Positions 11,363 through 23,742 of a stretch of 64,000 bases of DNA are shown here, in pieces. This DNA is from Perognathus longimembris pacificus (lineage: Eukaryota; Chordata; Mammalia; Rodentia; Heteromyidae). The stretch covers positions 41,235,832 through 41,299,831 of the forward strand of contig NC_063172.1 of assembly GCF_023159225.1 (NCBI RefSeq), written 5' to 3'. Every line of letters starts with the position of its first letter. The first letter of the stretch is position 1. The notes below the pieces were generated by a model. That model did not search any database. It had not been told where the DNA came from and saw nothing but the letters and a program-made list of their open reading frames with translations. A program made the position numbers and the translations under genes.

Positions 11363-12258
11363 ATTCTTAATTTTTGGATAAAAATGAAATCACGAATTAA
11401 ATGTTTTATTGTCTTTGACTATTTTACTCAAAATTATGTTTGTGAAGTTTATCATTGTTATTTTTGATGCCCAGAAGTATAGGGAATACTACATAGAATA
11501 TAACATTCCATTTTGTAAAAGTTCCACACATTACATTTTACTGTTAATAACAGCTCACTTGTTACTGTTTGAGAAGTTTATTCTGTAAGTCTTTTTCTCA
11601 CATGCATATGCACTACCAATGGTTCTATAGAATGACTATGTGGACTATTTTTTACAACTGTTGTCAGAGCAGCATAGAATAGTTTGTTTCACATTCTCAC
11701 TGTGATTGGCATTGGAGGCTTATTAACATCCCCTATTTACTTGGTTAACAATGCTGTAAAGAGGCAATTTTCATTTCTTTGGTAAGAAATCTTTATTGGC
11801 TTATTTCTGAAACTACTACAATTGAAGTACAAAAACTAGGCTGGTATAAGAAGAATTAGGAGAAGCAATTTGTAATGGTATATTCAACATTTGTAAGATA
11901 CTCTGCTAGCTGTTTCAAATGTGTTCTCACATTTCATCTTGCAGTTTGTCAACTTAGGCAGATATTGACATTTCCATTTCAACTGCAAGAAGTGAGATTC
12001 AAACACATAACAGGTATTCCCAATTTCAAACATCTAAAATGAGCATACACTCTCATGAATATTTAATAATTGTTTAGACCATGAACATAATTCATTCATA
12101 AATTTTTCAAATTACCCATAAAGATAGATCCCCAAGACTCTCTGTCTATCCTTGGACAACAGCAATGTTGTAGTGCTTTTTTGCTTGTGTCAGTATTCTT
12201 ACTGTATTAACTTTACTTGTTCCTATGTGTTGATTTTACTCTGAACACAGAATTGGTG
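11363..12258. other. Unassigned AT-rich DNA
   Basis: No recognised gene or repeat. Confidence 0.5.
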
Positions 12259-12273
12259 CATAAATGTTTCTAA

Positions 12274-12483
12274 GGGGCTGCGGATATGGCCTAGTGGCAA
12301 GAGTGCCTGCCTCATATACATGAGGCCCTGGGTTCGATTCCCCAGCACCACATATACAGAAAATGGCCAGAAGTGGCGCTGTGGCTCAAGTGGCAGAGTG
12401 CTAGCCTTGAGCAAAAAGAAGCCAGGGACAGTGCTCGGGCCCTGAGTCCAAGCCCCAGGACTGGCAAAAAAAAAAAAAAAAAA
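12274..12483 (+). mobile_element. Young IDL-Geo SINE with perfect 15-bp TSD
   Basis: The clearest SINE of the window. The left monomer (12274-about 12352) is tRNA-Ala/ID-like with A box TGGCCTAGTGG and B box GGTTCGATTCC. A short linker 'acatatacagaaaatgg' joins it to the right monomer (about 12368-12466), which itself has an A-box-like TGGCTCAAGTGG and a B-box-like GAGTCCAAGCCCC. A poly(A) of 17-18 follows. CATAAATGTTTCTAA flanks it at 12259-12273 and 12484-12498. It keeps CpGs and is close to the consensus of all copies here. It is a SINE, not a tRNA gene: there is no anticodon stem or acceptor pairing. Confidence 0.96.
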
Positions 12484-12654
12484 CATAAATGTTTCTAAAA
12501 AGGAAGAATGACTGTCACTCTGTCTATCTCTGCTTGGGAAAGGTGACCTAGATCCCAACAAGATTCTAATATCTCTACTTGATTGCAATAGTACTACTAA
12601 GCACAATATTATGTGGGAGCATTGCTTACTAATTAATACACTTTTGAGTATGAT

Positions 12655-12840
12655 CTCAAACCCTCTAATCCCCGATCGGTGAGAGGCAGAAGGATGGTTT
12701 CATGCCAGTACAAGTAAAAAGAGGAAGAGGCCTCTATCTTAAAAACATACCGAAAGAAAAAAGATCTAGACATATGGCTTAAGTGATTGAAGATTTCTCT
12801 AATAAGCATATGGCTTTAGCTCAATTCCCAGTTACACAAA
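12655..12840 (+). mobile_element. Degenerate composite SINE (tentative)
   Basis: Traces of a 7SL-like half ('ctctaatccccgatcggtga', 'ccagtacaag') followed by ID-like traces ('acatatggcttaagtgatt', 'tcaattcccag') and an A-rich end. Too diverged for a firm family call. Confidence 0.35.
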
Positions 12841-12849
12841 AAAGGAGAA

Positions 12850-13640
12850 GAAAAATATGTGAATTATATCTTAATAATGTTGCTAAGTAAAAGCAAATGT
12901 GATAAGTGGGGATACATGGCCAAGCACATAGCATTAAAAAAAGAGTTATAGTATAAATATTGAATGCATGTCTAAGGGGGAAAAAGTTAACTTTGGCCTT
13001 AAATTTCTAAATATTAATATTTTCAGAAATCCTAATAATTCTGAAAAGTAACTTAAGGTGTTTTAATTTTTGAAACTCCAAAACATTTCTCAAGTAAATT
13101 TGAAGCAGTTTGACTACCCTTTTTAGATTTCAATATTTGTTAATGTTCAGATAAACATTATAAACATGCTGTTCTCACTGAACCTTGCTATTATTTTGAG
13201 ATGAAATTAGCTAAAAAAAAAACCATAATTCTTTTTCTCTTAAAATTGTATGTTCAATATTTCTCCTCAAAGGTAAAACAGTTTTCACCAGTTACAAAAC
13301 TAAATTTAAAATTAGAACAAACTCACTTTTACTTTGTTTTTTTTTTCCCTTCTTATGTGATTCCTTCCCTTTTCAAATTTTATTGTTCTAAACAACTTCA
13401 ATTATTTTCTACCATTTTGTACTGATGTAATTGTTTGCTGTCTGTTTCACAATCATACATACAAATAATAATTTCTAAGGTAATGGTGTACTCTTATCAA
13501 TATAGTAAAATGCTATTGTATAAAATCAGCTTTTTCATAAATTTATCAATCATATTTTATGTCAGAATTCAAGATGGGTATGCTTTGATAGACAGACATG
13601 ACTTTTCTCTGAAGTTTATTTGTATCAGTAATGTATTTTG
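12850..13640. other. Unassigned AT-rich DNA
   Basis: Short AT-driven frames only; a frame at 13201-13425 is Lys/Phe/Leu-rich and resembles no protein family I know. Confidence 0.5.
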
Positions 13641-13644
13641 GTTT

Positions 13645-13905
13645 GAGCGGTGCATGGTGGTTTATGCCTATCATCTCAGGTACATGAGAGATTGAGATGA
13701 GAGTTAAGACAATTCTAGACCAGCTTGGGCTGGGGAGGACATTTGTGAGACTCAATCACAACAGTAAAAAACGGGGGTCATAATGGTGAGTGCCTATCAT
13801 CACAGCTAAAGAAAGAAGAATGCATAGGAGGCTCATGATCCAGGGAAGACCAGGAACATAGTGGGCTATTATATTAAACTTACATATGACAAGAGAGTCT
13901 GGGCA
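13645..13905 (+). mobile_element. Two diverged 7SL-like SINE monomers
   Basis: 'gcggtgcatggtggtttatg' at 13649 and the related 'taatggtgagtgcctatcat' at 13782 each start a B1/Alu-like monomer; both are followed by 'gatccaggg'- or 'agaccagc'-type sequence. They look like a tandem dimer or two adjacent old insertions. Confidence 0.5.
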
Positions 13906-15355
13906 CACATGGCTTAGTTTTTTAGCAAAGGTGAAATGATGAATTAATATTGTGTTTTGTTTCCATTGCCTTAAATTTTGATTCATAAGATATGTCTTGT
14001 CAATAATAAATTCCACATTGAAATTATGTTTATCAATGAATAATTTCAGATTGAAAAGCTTTTATTGATATTATTAAATCATACAATTGAGCAAGGCAGA
14101 AGGGAGCAATCTATAATATTCACCATGAAATTATGTCATTAAAACATTTTGGCTGAAATACTTTATTTCAAAACCACTATATAGAAAAGGATTTTAAAAG
14201 GCCTTAAGTGTATTGTTCAATATGTGTGTGTATGTGTATGTACATACAATTTATAGTTTAGATGATACTCAGGAAAATTATTAATATTAAATTTAAATAG
14301 AAATTCTTATATCCATTAGCAATCTCACTGATCCTGATTATATATCATTTAAGGAAATATATAAATATGTGACAATATATAAAGCTTGATATTACATATA
14401 TAAAAAGAACATACATAAAATATATACTACATGTAGTATAAGGGACATATTATAAAATATCAGGAACATTAAGCTAAGTGGGATTTGTTATGCAATATAA
14501 GAGCTTAAAAAGTTCCAGTCATAATAAATCTTAAAAAATTCTTTATTCATTCAAAGCTTAAATTTGAATTTTTGCTTATTTGCAAATACATTTATCCTTT
14601 TTTCTTTACATTTTAATAATTGTCCTTAAAGTCACATAGTATTTACATTCCTGAAGCTAATGGTTGAGGTCATTTTCTGTCCAAAGTCTACATGATTCAT
14701 TATGCTTTATTATATTTTATTGTTTATACACATTTCCTAGAGTGAAACAATTCAAAAGACATATTTAGTTACTTAAGTATAAGCTTGCCAATGAGACTTA
14801 TAGTAGAATCAGATCAGAATTCTACTTCTTAAAGTATTTAAATGAAGTCATTGTTAGATTTTCCCATTCCAATTTCCTTTTTATTAAGATAATGAATTTT
14901 GTTAGACCTAAATTTCTGAATGCCAAAACCTAAAAGGGTAAACTCTGCTTTTCTTTTGGAGTGTTAATCGAGGAAGATCTGTTTCCTCAATATTTCTAGC
15001 TATTCAAAAACTCACATTCCTTACTTAATGACCTCAGCATTCTGATCTCTACCTTTGCTGCCGTATGTACTTCTCCAATACCCTCCATCAAGTCATTTAC
15101 AAATAACTTACCAAATCACTTGTTAGTTATAGCACATTTTACTCATCCAGCCTCAGGGAACATGGAATTGTTATTTTCCTGACCGACTGCCAGTGCCATA
15201 AAGTGTCAAAATATTGTTGACAGGAGATAATTGCATATCTGAATAGAAATATATTTCACATGATAACTCATTATAAATTTTCTTTAAAATTTAAAATAGA
15301 GAAGTAAAATTTCAAGCTATTTCTGCATATTTCATTACTCATTGTAGTCTATTTA
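13906..15355. other. Unassigned AT-rich DNA
   Basis: No recognised genes or repeats; long AT-rich runs around 14220-14460. Confidence 0.5.
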
Positions 15356-15959
15356 TTTAAAGTATTTATTGTCAAAGTGATGGACAGAAGATATTAGTTT
15401 CATACGCTTAAGACAAGGCATACATTTCTTATCTAATTTATTACTGGCTCCCTCATGTTTCGCCCAGCTTCCCTCCACCCCAATCCACCCCCTCCCACTG
15501 TCACTCTTTCTAATAGAAACATATAATTCCATTATGTATATGTACCACATTTTCTTTTCTTTTCTTTTTTTTTTGGCCAGTCCTGGGCCTTGGACTCAGG
15601 GCCTGAGCACTGTCCCTGGCTTCTTCCCGCTCAAGGCTAGCACTCCGCCACTTGAGCCACAGCACTGCTTCTGGCCGTTTTCTGTATATGTGGTCCTGGC
15701 GAATCGAACCTAGGGCCTCGTGTATCCAAGGCAGGTACTCTTGCCACTAGGCTATATCCCCAGCCCAAATGTACCACATTTTCTTGATCCATTCATCAGT
15801 TGATGGACATCTGGGTTGGTTCCATATTATAGTGATGGTATATTGTGCTGCATCAAACATGGATGTCCTGGTAACTTTAATGTGGTCTTGCTTTTTAATG
15901 CTTTGGGTAAAGCCTAAAAGGAGGGCTGCTCGGTCATAGGGGACCTCTATGTTTAACCT
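15356..15959 (-). mobile_element. Old L1 (host of nested insertions), 3' half
   Basis: Starts with the L1 3' terminus ('tatttattgtcaaagtgatg' at 15363), then the 3'UTR and ORF2 C-terminal codons, with an internal 3'UTR deletion near 15510. The element is interrupted by a SINE (15557-15766) and then by the full-length L1-B plus its extra 3' sequence (15960-23470); it resumes at 23471. Sequence on the two sides of each interruption is contiguous relative to other L1 copies, fixing the order old L1 first, then SINE and L1-B. Confidence 0.88.
15557..15766 (-). mobile_element. IDL-Geo SINE inserted in old L1, 17-bp TSD
   Basis: T-run, then right monomer and left monomer in reverse complement ('gccacttgagccacagcac', 'ctaggctatatccccagccc'). 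ATGTACCACATTTTCTT occurs on both sides (15540-15556 and 15769-15785), and both copies are L1 ORF2 sequence, so the host L1 was intact there before insertion. Well-preserved CpGs suggest a young copy. Confidence 0.95.
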
Positions 15960-16137
15960 ATTTTTTCTTCTTTTTCTTTTAAATAATTATTTATTGTCAA
16001 CATGATGTGCAGAAGGGTTACAGTTTCATATGTAATGCAGTGGGTAAATTTCAAACGTCAATCATCATACCTCAGTCTCCTGAGTGTTAACAGTTACATG
16101 TTTTTAAATGAGAAATTTTCAATTTTGCATTTAATTT
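15960..16137 (-). mobile_element. Candidate 3'-transduced segment of L1-B
   Basis: On the minus strand this lies downstream of L1-B's own AATAAA and A-run (plus-strand T-run at about 16137-16144). It contains about 70 bp of non-L1 sequence, then a second short L1 3' terminus with its own AATAAA and an A-rich tail (plus-strand 15960-15980). The 13-bp TSD CTATGTTTAACCT encloses this segment together with L1-B (15947-15959 and 23471-23483). A single insertion whose RNA read through the first polyadenylation signal and ended at the second explains this best. Confidence 0.72.
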
Positions 16138-16689
16138 TTTTTTCCAATAGTAATTTATTGTCAAAGTGATGTACAGAGGGGTTACAGTTTCATACATGAG
16201 GCCATGGGTACATTTCTTGTACTATTCGTTACCTCGTCCCTCATTCCTCCCTCCCCCCTCCCCCTTTCCCTCTCCCCCCATGAGTTGTTCAGTTGGTTTA
16301 CACCAAATGGTTTTGCAAGTATTGCTTTTGGAGACATTTGTCTCTTTATCGTTGTCTCTTGATTTTGATATTCCCTTTCACTTCCCTAGTTCTAATACCA
16401 GTATATACAGTATCCAGGGTACTCACATTACATACAGTGATAGTGCAGTGACAACAGGAAGGGGATAAAAGAGGATCATTAACAAAAGAATCTACGGTTT
16501 CACAGGGCATGTTGAAAGTAATTACAACAATGATATAACACTCGTTTTCATAACATGGAATTGGTTTCACTTAGCTTCATCTTATGTGTTCATAAGGGCT
16601 TAACTATTGGGCTCTTCTGATTCTCTACTGTGACTAGCCTAAATCTGTGCTAATTATTTCCTATGAGGGAAACGATACAGTCCATGTTT

Positions 16690-19600
16690 CTTTGTGTCTG
16701 GCTCACTTCACTTAGGATAATTTTTTCCTAGTCCTTCTAATTCATTACGAATGAGGCAATGTCATTATTTGTGATAGAGGCATAAAATTCCAGTGAGTAT
16801 ATGTACCACATTTTCCTGATCCATTCGTCTACTGATAGGCATCTGGGTTGGTTCAATATTTTAGCAATGACAAATTGTGCTGTGATGAACATTGTTGTGC
16901 TGGTGGCTTTACTATGTTCTTATTTGTAATCTTTTGGGTAGATGCCCAAAAGTGGGGCTGCTGGGTCATAGGGCTCTGTTAACCATCTGAGGAATCTCCA
17001 CACTGCTTTCCAAGTGGCTGAACCAGTTTACATTCCCACCAACAATGAAGTAGAGTTCCCTTTTGGCCACATCCCCTCCAACATTTGTTATTGTTAGTTT
17101 TCCTGATAATGGACATTCTTACTGGGGTGAGGTGCAATCTCAATATTGTTTGGACTTGCATTTCTTTATGGCCAGTAATGTAGAGCATTTTTTCATATGT
17201 TTTTCGGGGCATTTTCATTTCCTCTTCAGAGAAGTCTCTTTTTAAGTCTTTAGTCCATTTGAGAGGGTGCTGTTGTTTCTTAGAGGTTTTGTTTTGGAGC
17301 AATTTAATTTTTTTTAGTTCGCATATATTTTACATACTAGGCCTTTGTCTGTTATATGGCCGGTAAATATCTTTTCCCAGTCTGTGGGCTTTCTGTTTAT
17401 CTTGCAAGCTATGTCCTTTGCCCTGCAGAAGCTTTGCAGTTTGATGCAGTCCCATTTGTACAACCTTTCTTTGAAGTATAGAATTTCTGGGCCTTTATTA
17501 AGGGAGTTTTCTTCTGTGCCAAGGGAGCTAAGTGTTTCTCCTACTCTTTCTTGTAATGTTTTCATGGTATCTGTTTTTATTTCAAGGTCTCTGATCCATT
17601 GGGAATTGATTTTGGTTCAGAGTGATATATAAGGATCTAGTTTAAATTTGTTGCAGGTGTTGAACCAGTTTTGCCAGCACCATTTCCTAACGAGGCTATC
17701 TTTCTTCCATCCTATTTTTTAGCTCCTTTGTCAAAGATTAAGTATGCATAGTTTTGCCTGTTCATTTCTGGGTCTTTAGTTCTGTTTCATTGGTCCTCAG
17801 TCCTGTTCTTCTGTGAATATTGGGCTGTTTTTATTCATATAGCTTTATAATACAGCTTGAAGTTTTGTATTGAAATTCCTCCAGTACTGTTCTTTCTACG
17901 TAGGATTGTTTTTGCTACTCGGGATCTTTTATTGTTACACATGAGTTTCTGGATTGCTTCCTCAATTTCATTTAAAAATGGTGTTGGGATATTTATGAGT
18001 ATTTATGAGTATTTATGAGTATTTGAATTTGTAGATAGCTTTTGGAAATATTGTTATTTTGACAATATTGATCCTCCCAAACCAGGAGCATGGGAGGTTT
18101 TTCCAATTCTTTAGTTCTGCCTTAATTTCCCTATTTGGGTTTTTAAAGTTCTCATCATAAAAGTCTTTCACTTCTTTGGTTAAGGTTATTCCTAGGTATT
18201 TTAGGTTTTTTGAGGCTATTGCAAAAGGAGTTGCTTTCCTGATTTCAGCCTTGGTCCTCCGGTCGTTGGCATATATACAAACGTTATTGATTTTTGAGGG
18301 TTTATTTTATATCCTGCTACTGTGCCAAAGTTTTGAATCAGATCCAGTAACTTGGGAGTAGAGTCTATGGGGTTCTTTAGATACAGGATAATGTCCTCTG
18401 CAAAGAGAGAGTGTTTGATGTCATCTTTTCCTATTTGAATCCTCTTTAAGTCTTCCTCTTGCCTTATTGCTCTGGCTAGGAATTCTAGGTCTATGTTGAG
18501 AGAAGAGGGGAGACCGGACAACCTTGTCTAGCTCCTGATTTTACAGGACATGGCTTTAGCTTTTCCATATTAAGAGTAATGTTCTCTGTGGGTTTTTTGT
18601 AGACGGCCTTAATTATATTCAGGAATGTTCCCTGGAATCCTAGTTTCTCCAAAGCTTTTATATAAAAGTGTGCTGGATTTTATCAAATGATTTTTCTGCA
18701 TCTAGTGAAATAATCATGTGATTCTTGACTTTGCTCTAGTTGATGTGGTAAATTAACTTGATTGACTTGCACACTCTAAACCAGCTCTGCAAACAGTGGA
18801 TGGATACAGTTTGGTCATAGTGTATGATTTTTTTGATGACCTGTTGAAGTCGATTGGCCAGAATTTTGTTGAGGAATTTTACATCAATGTTCATCAGTGA
18901 AATTGGCTTATGGTTCTTTCCTTGAAGAGTCCATGCCTGGTTTTGGGATGAGGCTATACTGGCATCACAGAATGCGTTTGGCAGCAAACTTTGTCTTTCA
19001 ATTTCATAGAAGAGTTTGAGAAATATTGATGTGAGTTCGGTTTGAAGGCCTTGTGGGATTCTGCAGTGAGGCCATCTGTACCTGGGCTTTTCTTGGATGA
19101 GAGATCTCTTATTGCAGTTTCTCTTTCAATGCTGGATATGGGTTTGTTTAGAGGGTTTAAATTTTCATGGTTAAGTTTGGGGGTATTGATTTTTGCTAGG
19201 AAATTGTCCATTTATTCCAGTTCTCCAGTTTGTTGGCATAAAGGTTTGCAAACCAGTCCCTTATTGTGTTCTGAATTTTGGTTGTTTCTGTTGTGCTGGT
19301 ATCTCTTTCATCTCTGATCTGGTTTATTTGGGTGTGCAGACTTGGTTATTTGGTCAGATTTCCTAAGGGTCTGTCCATTTTGCTACTTTTTTCAAAGAAC
19401 CAACTCATCGTTTTGTTGATTCTTTTGATGTTCTCTTTTTTTTAATTCTAAGTCTTTTAATACTGATTAAATTTTAATTATTTCCTTCCATCTATTGACT
19501 CGGGTTTGGCTTGTTGTTCTCTTTCAAGGAGCTTAAGGTGCTTCCTTAAATTGTTGAATTGCTGTTTCTCCAGTATGTTGATGTAGGCACTCAGAGATAT

Positions 19601-20470
19601 AAATTTTCCTCTGAGTACTGTCTTTGCTGTGTCCCAAAGGAGCTGGTAAGTTGTGTGCTCATCTTGCTTTAATTTCATAAAAATTTGGATTTCTCTTCTA
19701 ATTTCTTCAATGACCCACTGGTGGTTCAGCAATGTGTTGTTTAGTCTCCATGAATGGCAGGATTTTCAGTGGTGGCTGTCTGTGTTGAGGTCTAATTTTA
19801 TTCCATTGTGGTCTGAGAGAATGCAGAGAATGATTTTGACACTTATGAATTTGTACAGATTTTCTCTGTGCCCTATGATGTGCTCTATTTTGGAGGATGT
19901 TCCATGTGCTGCTGAAAAGAATGTGTATTCTGGTGTTGCTTGATGGTATATTCTGTAGATATCGGTTAAATCTAGTTGTTCCATGCAGTTGGTTAGTTCT
20001 GTGGTTTCTTTGTTTAGTTTTTGATGTGTTGACCTCTCCAGAGGTGACAGTGGAGTGTTAGTCTCCAACTATCAATGTGTTTGGGTCTATGAGTGCTTTC
20101 AGAGTCAGTAATGTTGGTTTGATGAAGTTGGGTGCTCCTGTATTTGGTGTATAGATATTTAGGATGGTTATATCCTCCTGTGGGAGAGATCCCTTTATTA
20201 GTATGTAGTAACCTTCTTTGTCTCTTCATACGGTTTTGAATTTGAAGTCAATTTTATTTGTTACTAGGATTGCAACTCCAGACTGCTTATGGGGGCTGTG
20301 TGCTTGGTAGATTTTATTCCAGCCTTTCACTTTTAGAAGATGTTTGCTTTTGCTGGGTTGATGTGTCTCTTGGAGGCAGCAGAAAGGATTTTGATTTTTG
20401 ATCCAAATTATGAGACTATGTCATTTAATTGTAGAATTAAGTCCACTAATGTTGAGAGTTATGATTGAGA
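16690..20470 (-). pseudogene. L1-B ORF2 remnant (endonuclease-reverse transcriptase)
   Basis: ORF2p nicks the target and reverse-transcribes L1 RNA. Pieces recognisable in minus-strand frames: endonuclease C-terminal half (20068-19766) with SDHNG; linker (19732-19478) with LLWDTAKTVLRGKFISLSAY; fingers/palm (19211-18736) with SSKKSPGTDGL and [17 protein letters not shown]; palm (18521-18216) with the box read as FAED, where an active enzyme has FADD; thumb (17565-17314); and the Cys-rich tail (17302-16979) with WRGCGQKGTLLHCWWECKL. The metal-binding Asp-Asp pair is changed to Glu-Asp at 18393-18398. An early stop in the endonuclease is at the same CpG-derived TGA seen in L1-A. Non-functional. 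Confidence 0.93.
17991..18020. repeat. ATTTATGAGT x3 tandem repeat in L1-B ORF2
   Basis: Three perfect 10-bp units where other L1 copies have a single related unit. The extra 20 bp shift the ORF2 frame; replication slippage is the simplest cause. Confidence 0.9.
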
Positions 20471-20534
20471 GATGACCATTTGTTCCTTTCATTATAGCTA
20501 ACTTTTTAAAAGCTGTCTCTTCCCATTAAATGAT

Positions 20535-21752
20535 CTAATATTCAGGTTTACTATTTATGTTCATTTCCCTGTCTGTATTGTTATCTTGATTATTTTCCAA
20601 GTGTAGGACATCCTTGCAGATTTTCTGTACTGCTGGTTTGGTGGAGATAAATTGTTTCAGTTTTCCCTTGCTGTGGAAGACTCTTATTTGACCTTCGGCT
20701 ATGAATGAGAGTTTAGCTGGGTATAGTATTCTTCGTGAATGCTTATTTTGCTTTAGGGTGTGGCATACTTCATTCCATGCTCTCCTTGCTTTCTCTGCTG
20801 AGAAGTCTGGGGTAATTCTGATTGGTTTTCCTTTATATGTGATTGTTTTATTCTTTCTAGCTGCTTGAAGGATTCTTTCCTTGAGCTCTATTGATTCTGT
20901 TTTGATCACAATGTGTCGGTGGGATGTCCTGTTTTGGTCTGGTCAGATTGGGGTTCTAAATGCTTCTTATGTCTGGATAAGCCTGTCCTTCTGGATATTT
21001 GGGAAGTTCTCAGATAATATTCTGTAAAATGAGTTGCCTATTCTGTTGACTTCTTTCTCTAGGTTTTTCTCAATACATATTCACCTTAAATTTGGCTTCC
21101 TAATTGTATCTTCGAGTTCCTGGAGTTATCTGTTTTGCTGATTGGCTTGGCTTTGTATTTTCCTTTCTTCTTTTGGCATAGAGTCTAGTAATTCCTGAGA
21201 TTCAATCCTCACCTTAATGTAGTCTGCTCTATATTCTAGCTACTTGTTTTCATATCTTCCTTCTTCTGGCTCATCTTTCTTCATGGCTTCTATGTCTTTG
21301 CTATAATTTTATTTTAGATCCTGTATGGATTTCTTTACTTCATTAATTTGGTTCTGAGTGCTGTCTCTCAAATCTACTAGCTGGGTAGGTAACTTTTCAT
21401 TGGGATCTTGAGGTTCATTTATTTCTCTATTTGTGGAGGTCATGAAATCCTCTGTTTCTTTGTGGGCAGATTTATGTATTGATCTTTGGTTTGCCTCCTC
21501 ATGCCCTAGAAGTGTAGTCTGAAGAGATTAGAACTTGTAATTTAACAGTTTTATCAGTAGAGTTTGTAGAGCATTTTGAGGGTTCTCTTCTAGGTCTTTA
21601 GTTGACTGCTTTTCTTCCCTGCTTGTTTTGAGTGGGAAATGAGATTCCCTGGCTTGCCATCTTTCTTGTGCTTTTTCTGCCCGTTTGGGTTGGAAATGTC
21701 TATCTACAAGCATCTGTGAGCACCGTTTAAAACCCACAGCAGACCTTACCAA
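20535..21752 (-). pseudogene. L1-B ORF1 remnant
   Basis: ORF1p is the trimeric RNA-binding chaperone of the L1 particle. The C-terminal domain is open at 20909-20535 and includes IKTESIELKERILQA, TYKGKPIRITPDFSAEKARR and YPAKLSFIAEGQIRVFHS. N-terminal pieces lie at 21752-21528 (ENPQNALQTLLIKLLN). The middle coiled coil and RRM (about 20910-21527) are recognisable on comparison with L1-A but are broken by stops. Lies 5' of ORF2 in the normal order. Confidence 0.85.
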
Positions 21753-23470
21753 GCACTATTGTATAAATCTTAGAAGTTCACAATCAAATCCAGATACCTT
21801 CCCTCTCCTTTTTGTATATAAAAGCAGATTTGGTGTCCCCAAAGAATACTATTTTAATATAGCAACCAACCCTGAGCCCTGTATTGAGTAGTTACTTACT
21901 TACCCTTATAACCATATGAGCTATCTTGTTCTCACATTTTTTTTTGGACTGTTGATATTTCTCTATGAACCCTTTTGACTCACTCAGATTGAACAGGGAT
22001 ACCCTGTACCTAGTCTGACGATAAACAGAGGTCAATGAATTCTGGATGTTCTGGAATTAAATTTACGCAGGTACGTTAGGGGTTGTGAAGAGATTAGAGT
22101 AAAAGGAATCGGGGATGAGGATTTTTGTTTAGTTTCAGTGAAATGGAAAGGTGGAGAAGATTAGAATCTGTGGAAAGAACAGGTTAAAATGATAGGCAAT
22201 GGAGTGTCAACAGAAAATAGTAAAGGCATTAGTCAAAGGAAAATAATTTTAAAGAAAGAAAATGTGAAAAGAGAAACAAAAAATACAGGAAAACTAACAC
22301 ACAAAATAAAAAATATATATAACAAAAGAAAACAAAACAAACAAACAAAAAACAAATGACACCTAAAAAAATAGTTTTAAAAAATGTTAAAAAATGGAGT
22401 CTTCCTTGTTTGAGTGGACTCTTTCCAGTCTCTGGTTTCCTTGCAATGGTCTACAGTCTGCTTTCCTGCTGTTTGGCTGGTTTTATTTTCGTTCAGTTTG
22501 CAGGGGGCCATTCTCTTCTCATGCTCTTCCCCTATTAGTTAAACCCTGGGGCTCTGTGGTTCACATAGCTTACAGGTAGGACTTGGGTGTCCTCTGTAGT
22601 TGGGGGATGCTGAGAAGTCTTGGGAACTGTGGCTCCTCCTGTCTGCTGTGGGGCTGTTTCCTGTAATGCCTGGCTCTGAATAGGCTGGGGACTCAGCAGG
22701 GCGGGGCACTTTGGGTTTGGTTTATCTGGCTGAAAGCTGCTTACCTTGGGGAGGTTCCTCCCTCCTGGGTGGGGCTACCTTCTCCTGGGCAGAGATGGCT
22801 GTGGAATTTAAGTCAGTTTGCTGGTAGAAATTGGGCTACCTCTGTGATGGGGCTGTTTATCTTTCTCAGGATCTGTTTACTCTCCTGTCTATTTGTTCTG
22901 TGCTGCCAGTAACTGCTTGCCCATTTTGGTTTGATTTTAGAAATTTTGGCTGCTGGAAAGTGGGCAGCCCCAGTGGCGGCGGGTCGTGACACCTCTGGCT
23001 TAGTTTATCTGAGTCTGTGAGCAGAGGCCTGGGAATGAGCCTCCCCCCTTGGCGGGGGGACCTTCTCCTAGACAGAGCTGGCTCTCACTATTCAGTTAAT
23101 CTTGCCCTTTTCAAAGATGACCCTTTCATCCTCAGTTTCTCCTGTCCTGGTTTAGTTCCAGTCTGCTCTAACAGGGTCTATGCTGGAGTCAAAGATGGTG
23201 CTTTGCTCTGGTGATAGGGGAAGGGCTACCTTCCAGATGCTGCTCTGTGGGCAGGAGTTGAGAATGCCTGTGTGGTACTGCCCGGAGTTCAAGTCTGTGT
23301 TTTCAGGCCAGCAAAGTCAATTTTTCCTTTCTGGCCAGAATCCCTGTACTGTTACAACTTACTTGGGCTGTCTTTCAAGGAGTAAATGTTTCTCTGGAGT
23401 GGTAAAACTGGGATCTCAGAGGAAGCTTAGCTAGGGCTCTGGTGCTCCTCTGCTGCCTTCCCAGAAGTCC

Positions 23471-23742
23471 CTATGTTTAACCTTTTAAGGTACCTCTACA
23501 CTGCTTTCTAGAGTGGCTGAACAATTTTCATTCCCACCAACAATGTAATAGGGTTCCCTTTTGGCCACATCCCTACTAATATCTGATGTTATTAGTTTTC
23601 ATTATAATGAACATTCTTACTAAAGTGAGATCAAAACTCAGTGTTGTCTTGATGTGCATTTCTTTTCTGGCAAGTGATGTTGATCACTTCTTCATGTGCC
23701 TCTTGACCATTCCCATTTCCTCTTCAGAGAATTCTCTCTACA
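23471..23742 (-). mobile_element. Old L1 (host of L1-B), 5' part
   Basis: Continuation of the L1 at 15356-15959 after the L1-B insertion. 'ctatgtttaaccttttaagg' at 23471 begins the right TSD copy, followed by ORF2 C-terminal sequence equivalent to L1-A 28.55-28.82 kb. 5' truncated at about 23742. Confidence 0.88.

Larger units (their letters stand above)
16138..23470 (-). mobile_element. Full-length L1-B, minus strand, 13-bp TSD
   Basis: Complete order on the minus strand: 5'UTR (about 23470-21760), ORF1 remnant (about 21750-20535), ORF2 remnant (about 20470-16690), 3'UTR (to 16138). The 5' terminus ends at the 'ggacttctgggaaggcagca' motif (reverse of 23451-23470), equivalent to the L1-A 5' end at 35.2 kb. 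CTATGTTTAACCT flanks the whole unit at 15947-15959 and 23471-23483. Many stops and indels, including a three-fold 10-bp duplication at 17991-18020, show it has been dead longer than L1-A and L1-I. Confidence 0.93.

Noticed and set aside
12274..12352. tRNA-Ala gene
   Set aside because: Has A and B boxes but lacks an anticodon arm and acceptor stem, and is followed by the Geo monomer and poly(A): a SINE head.
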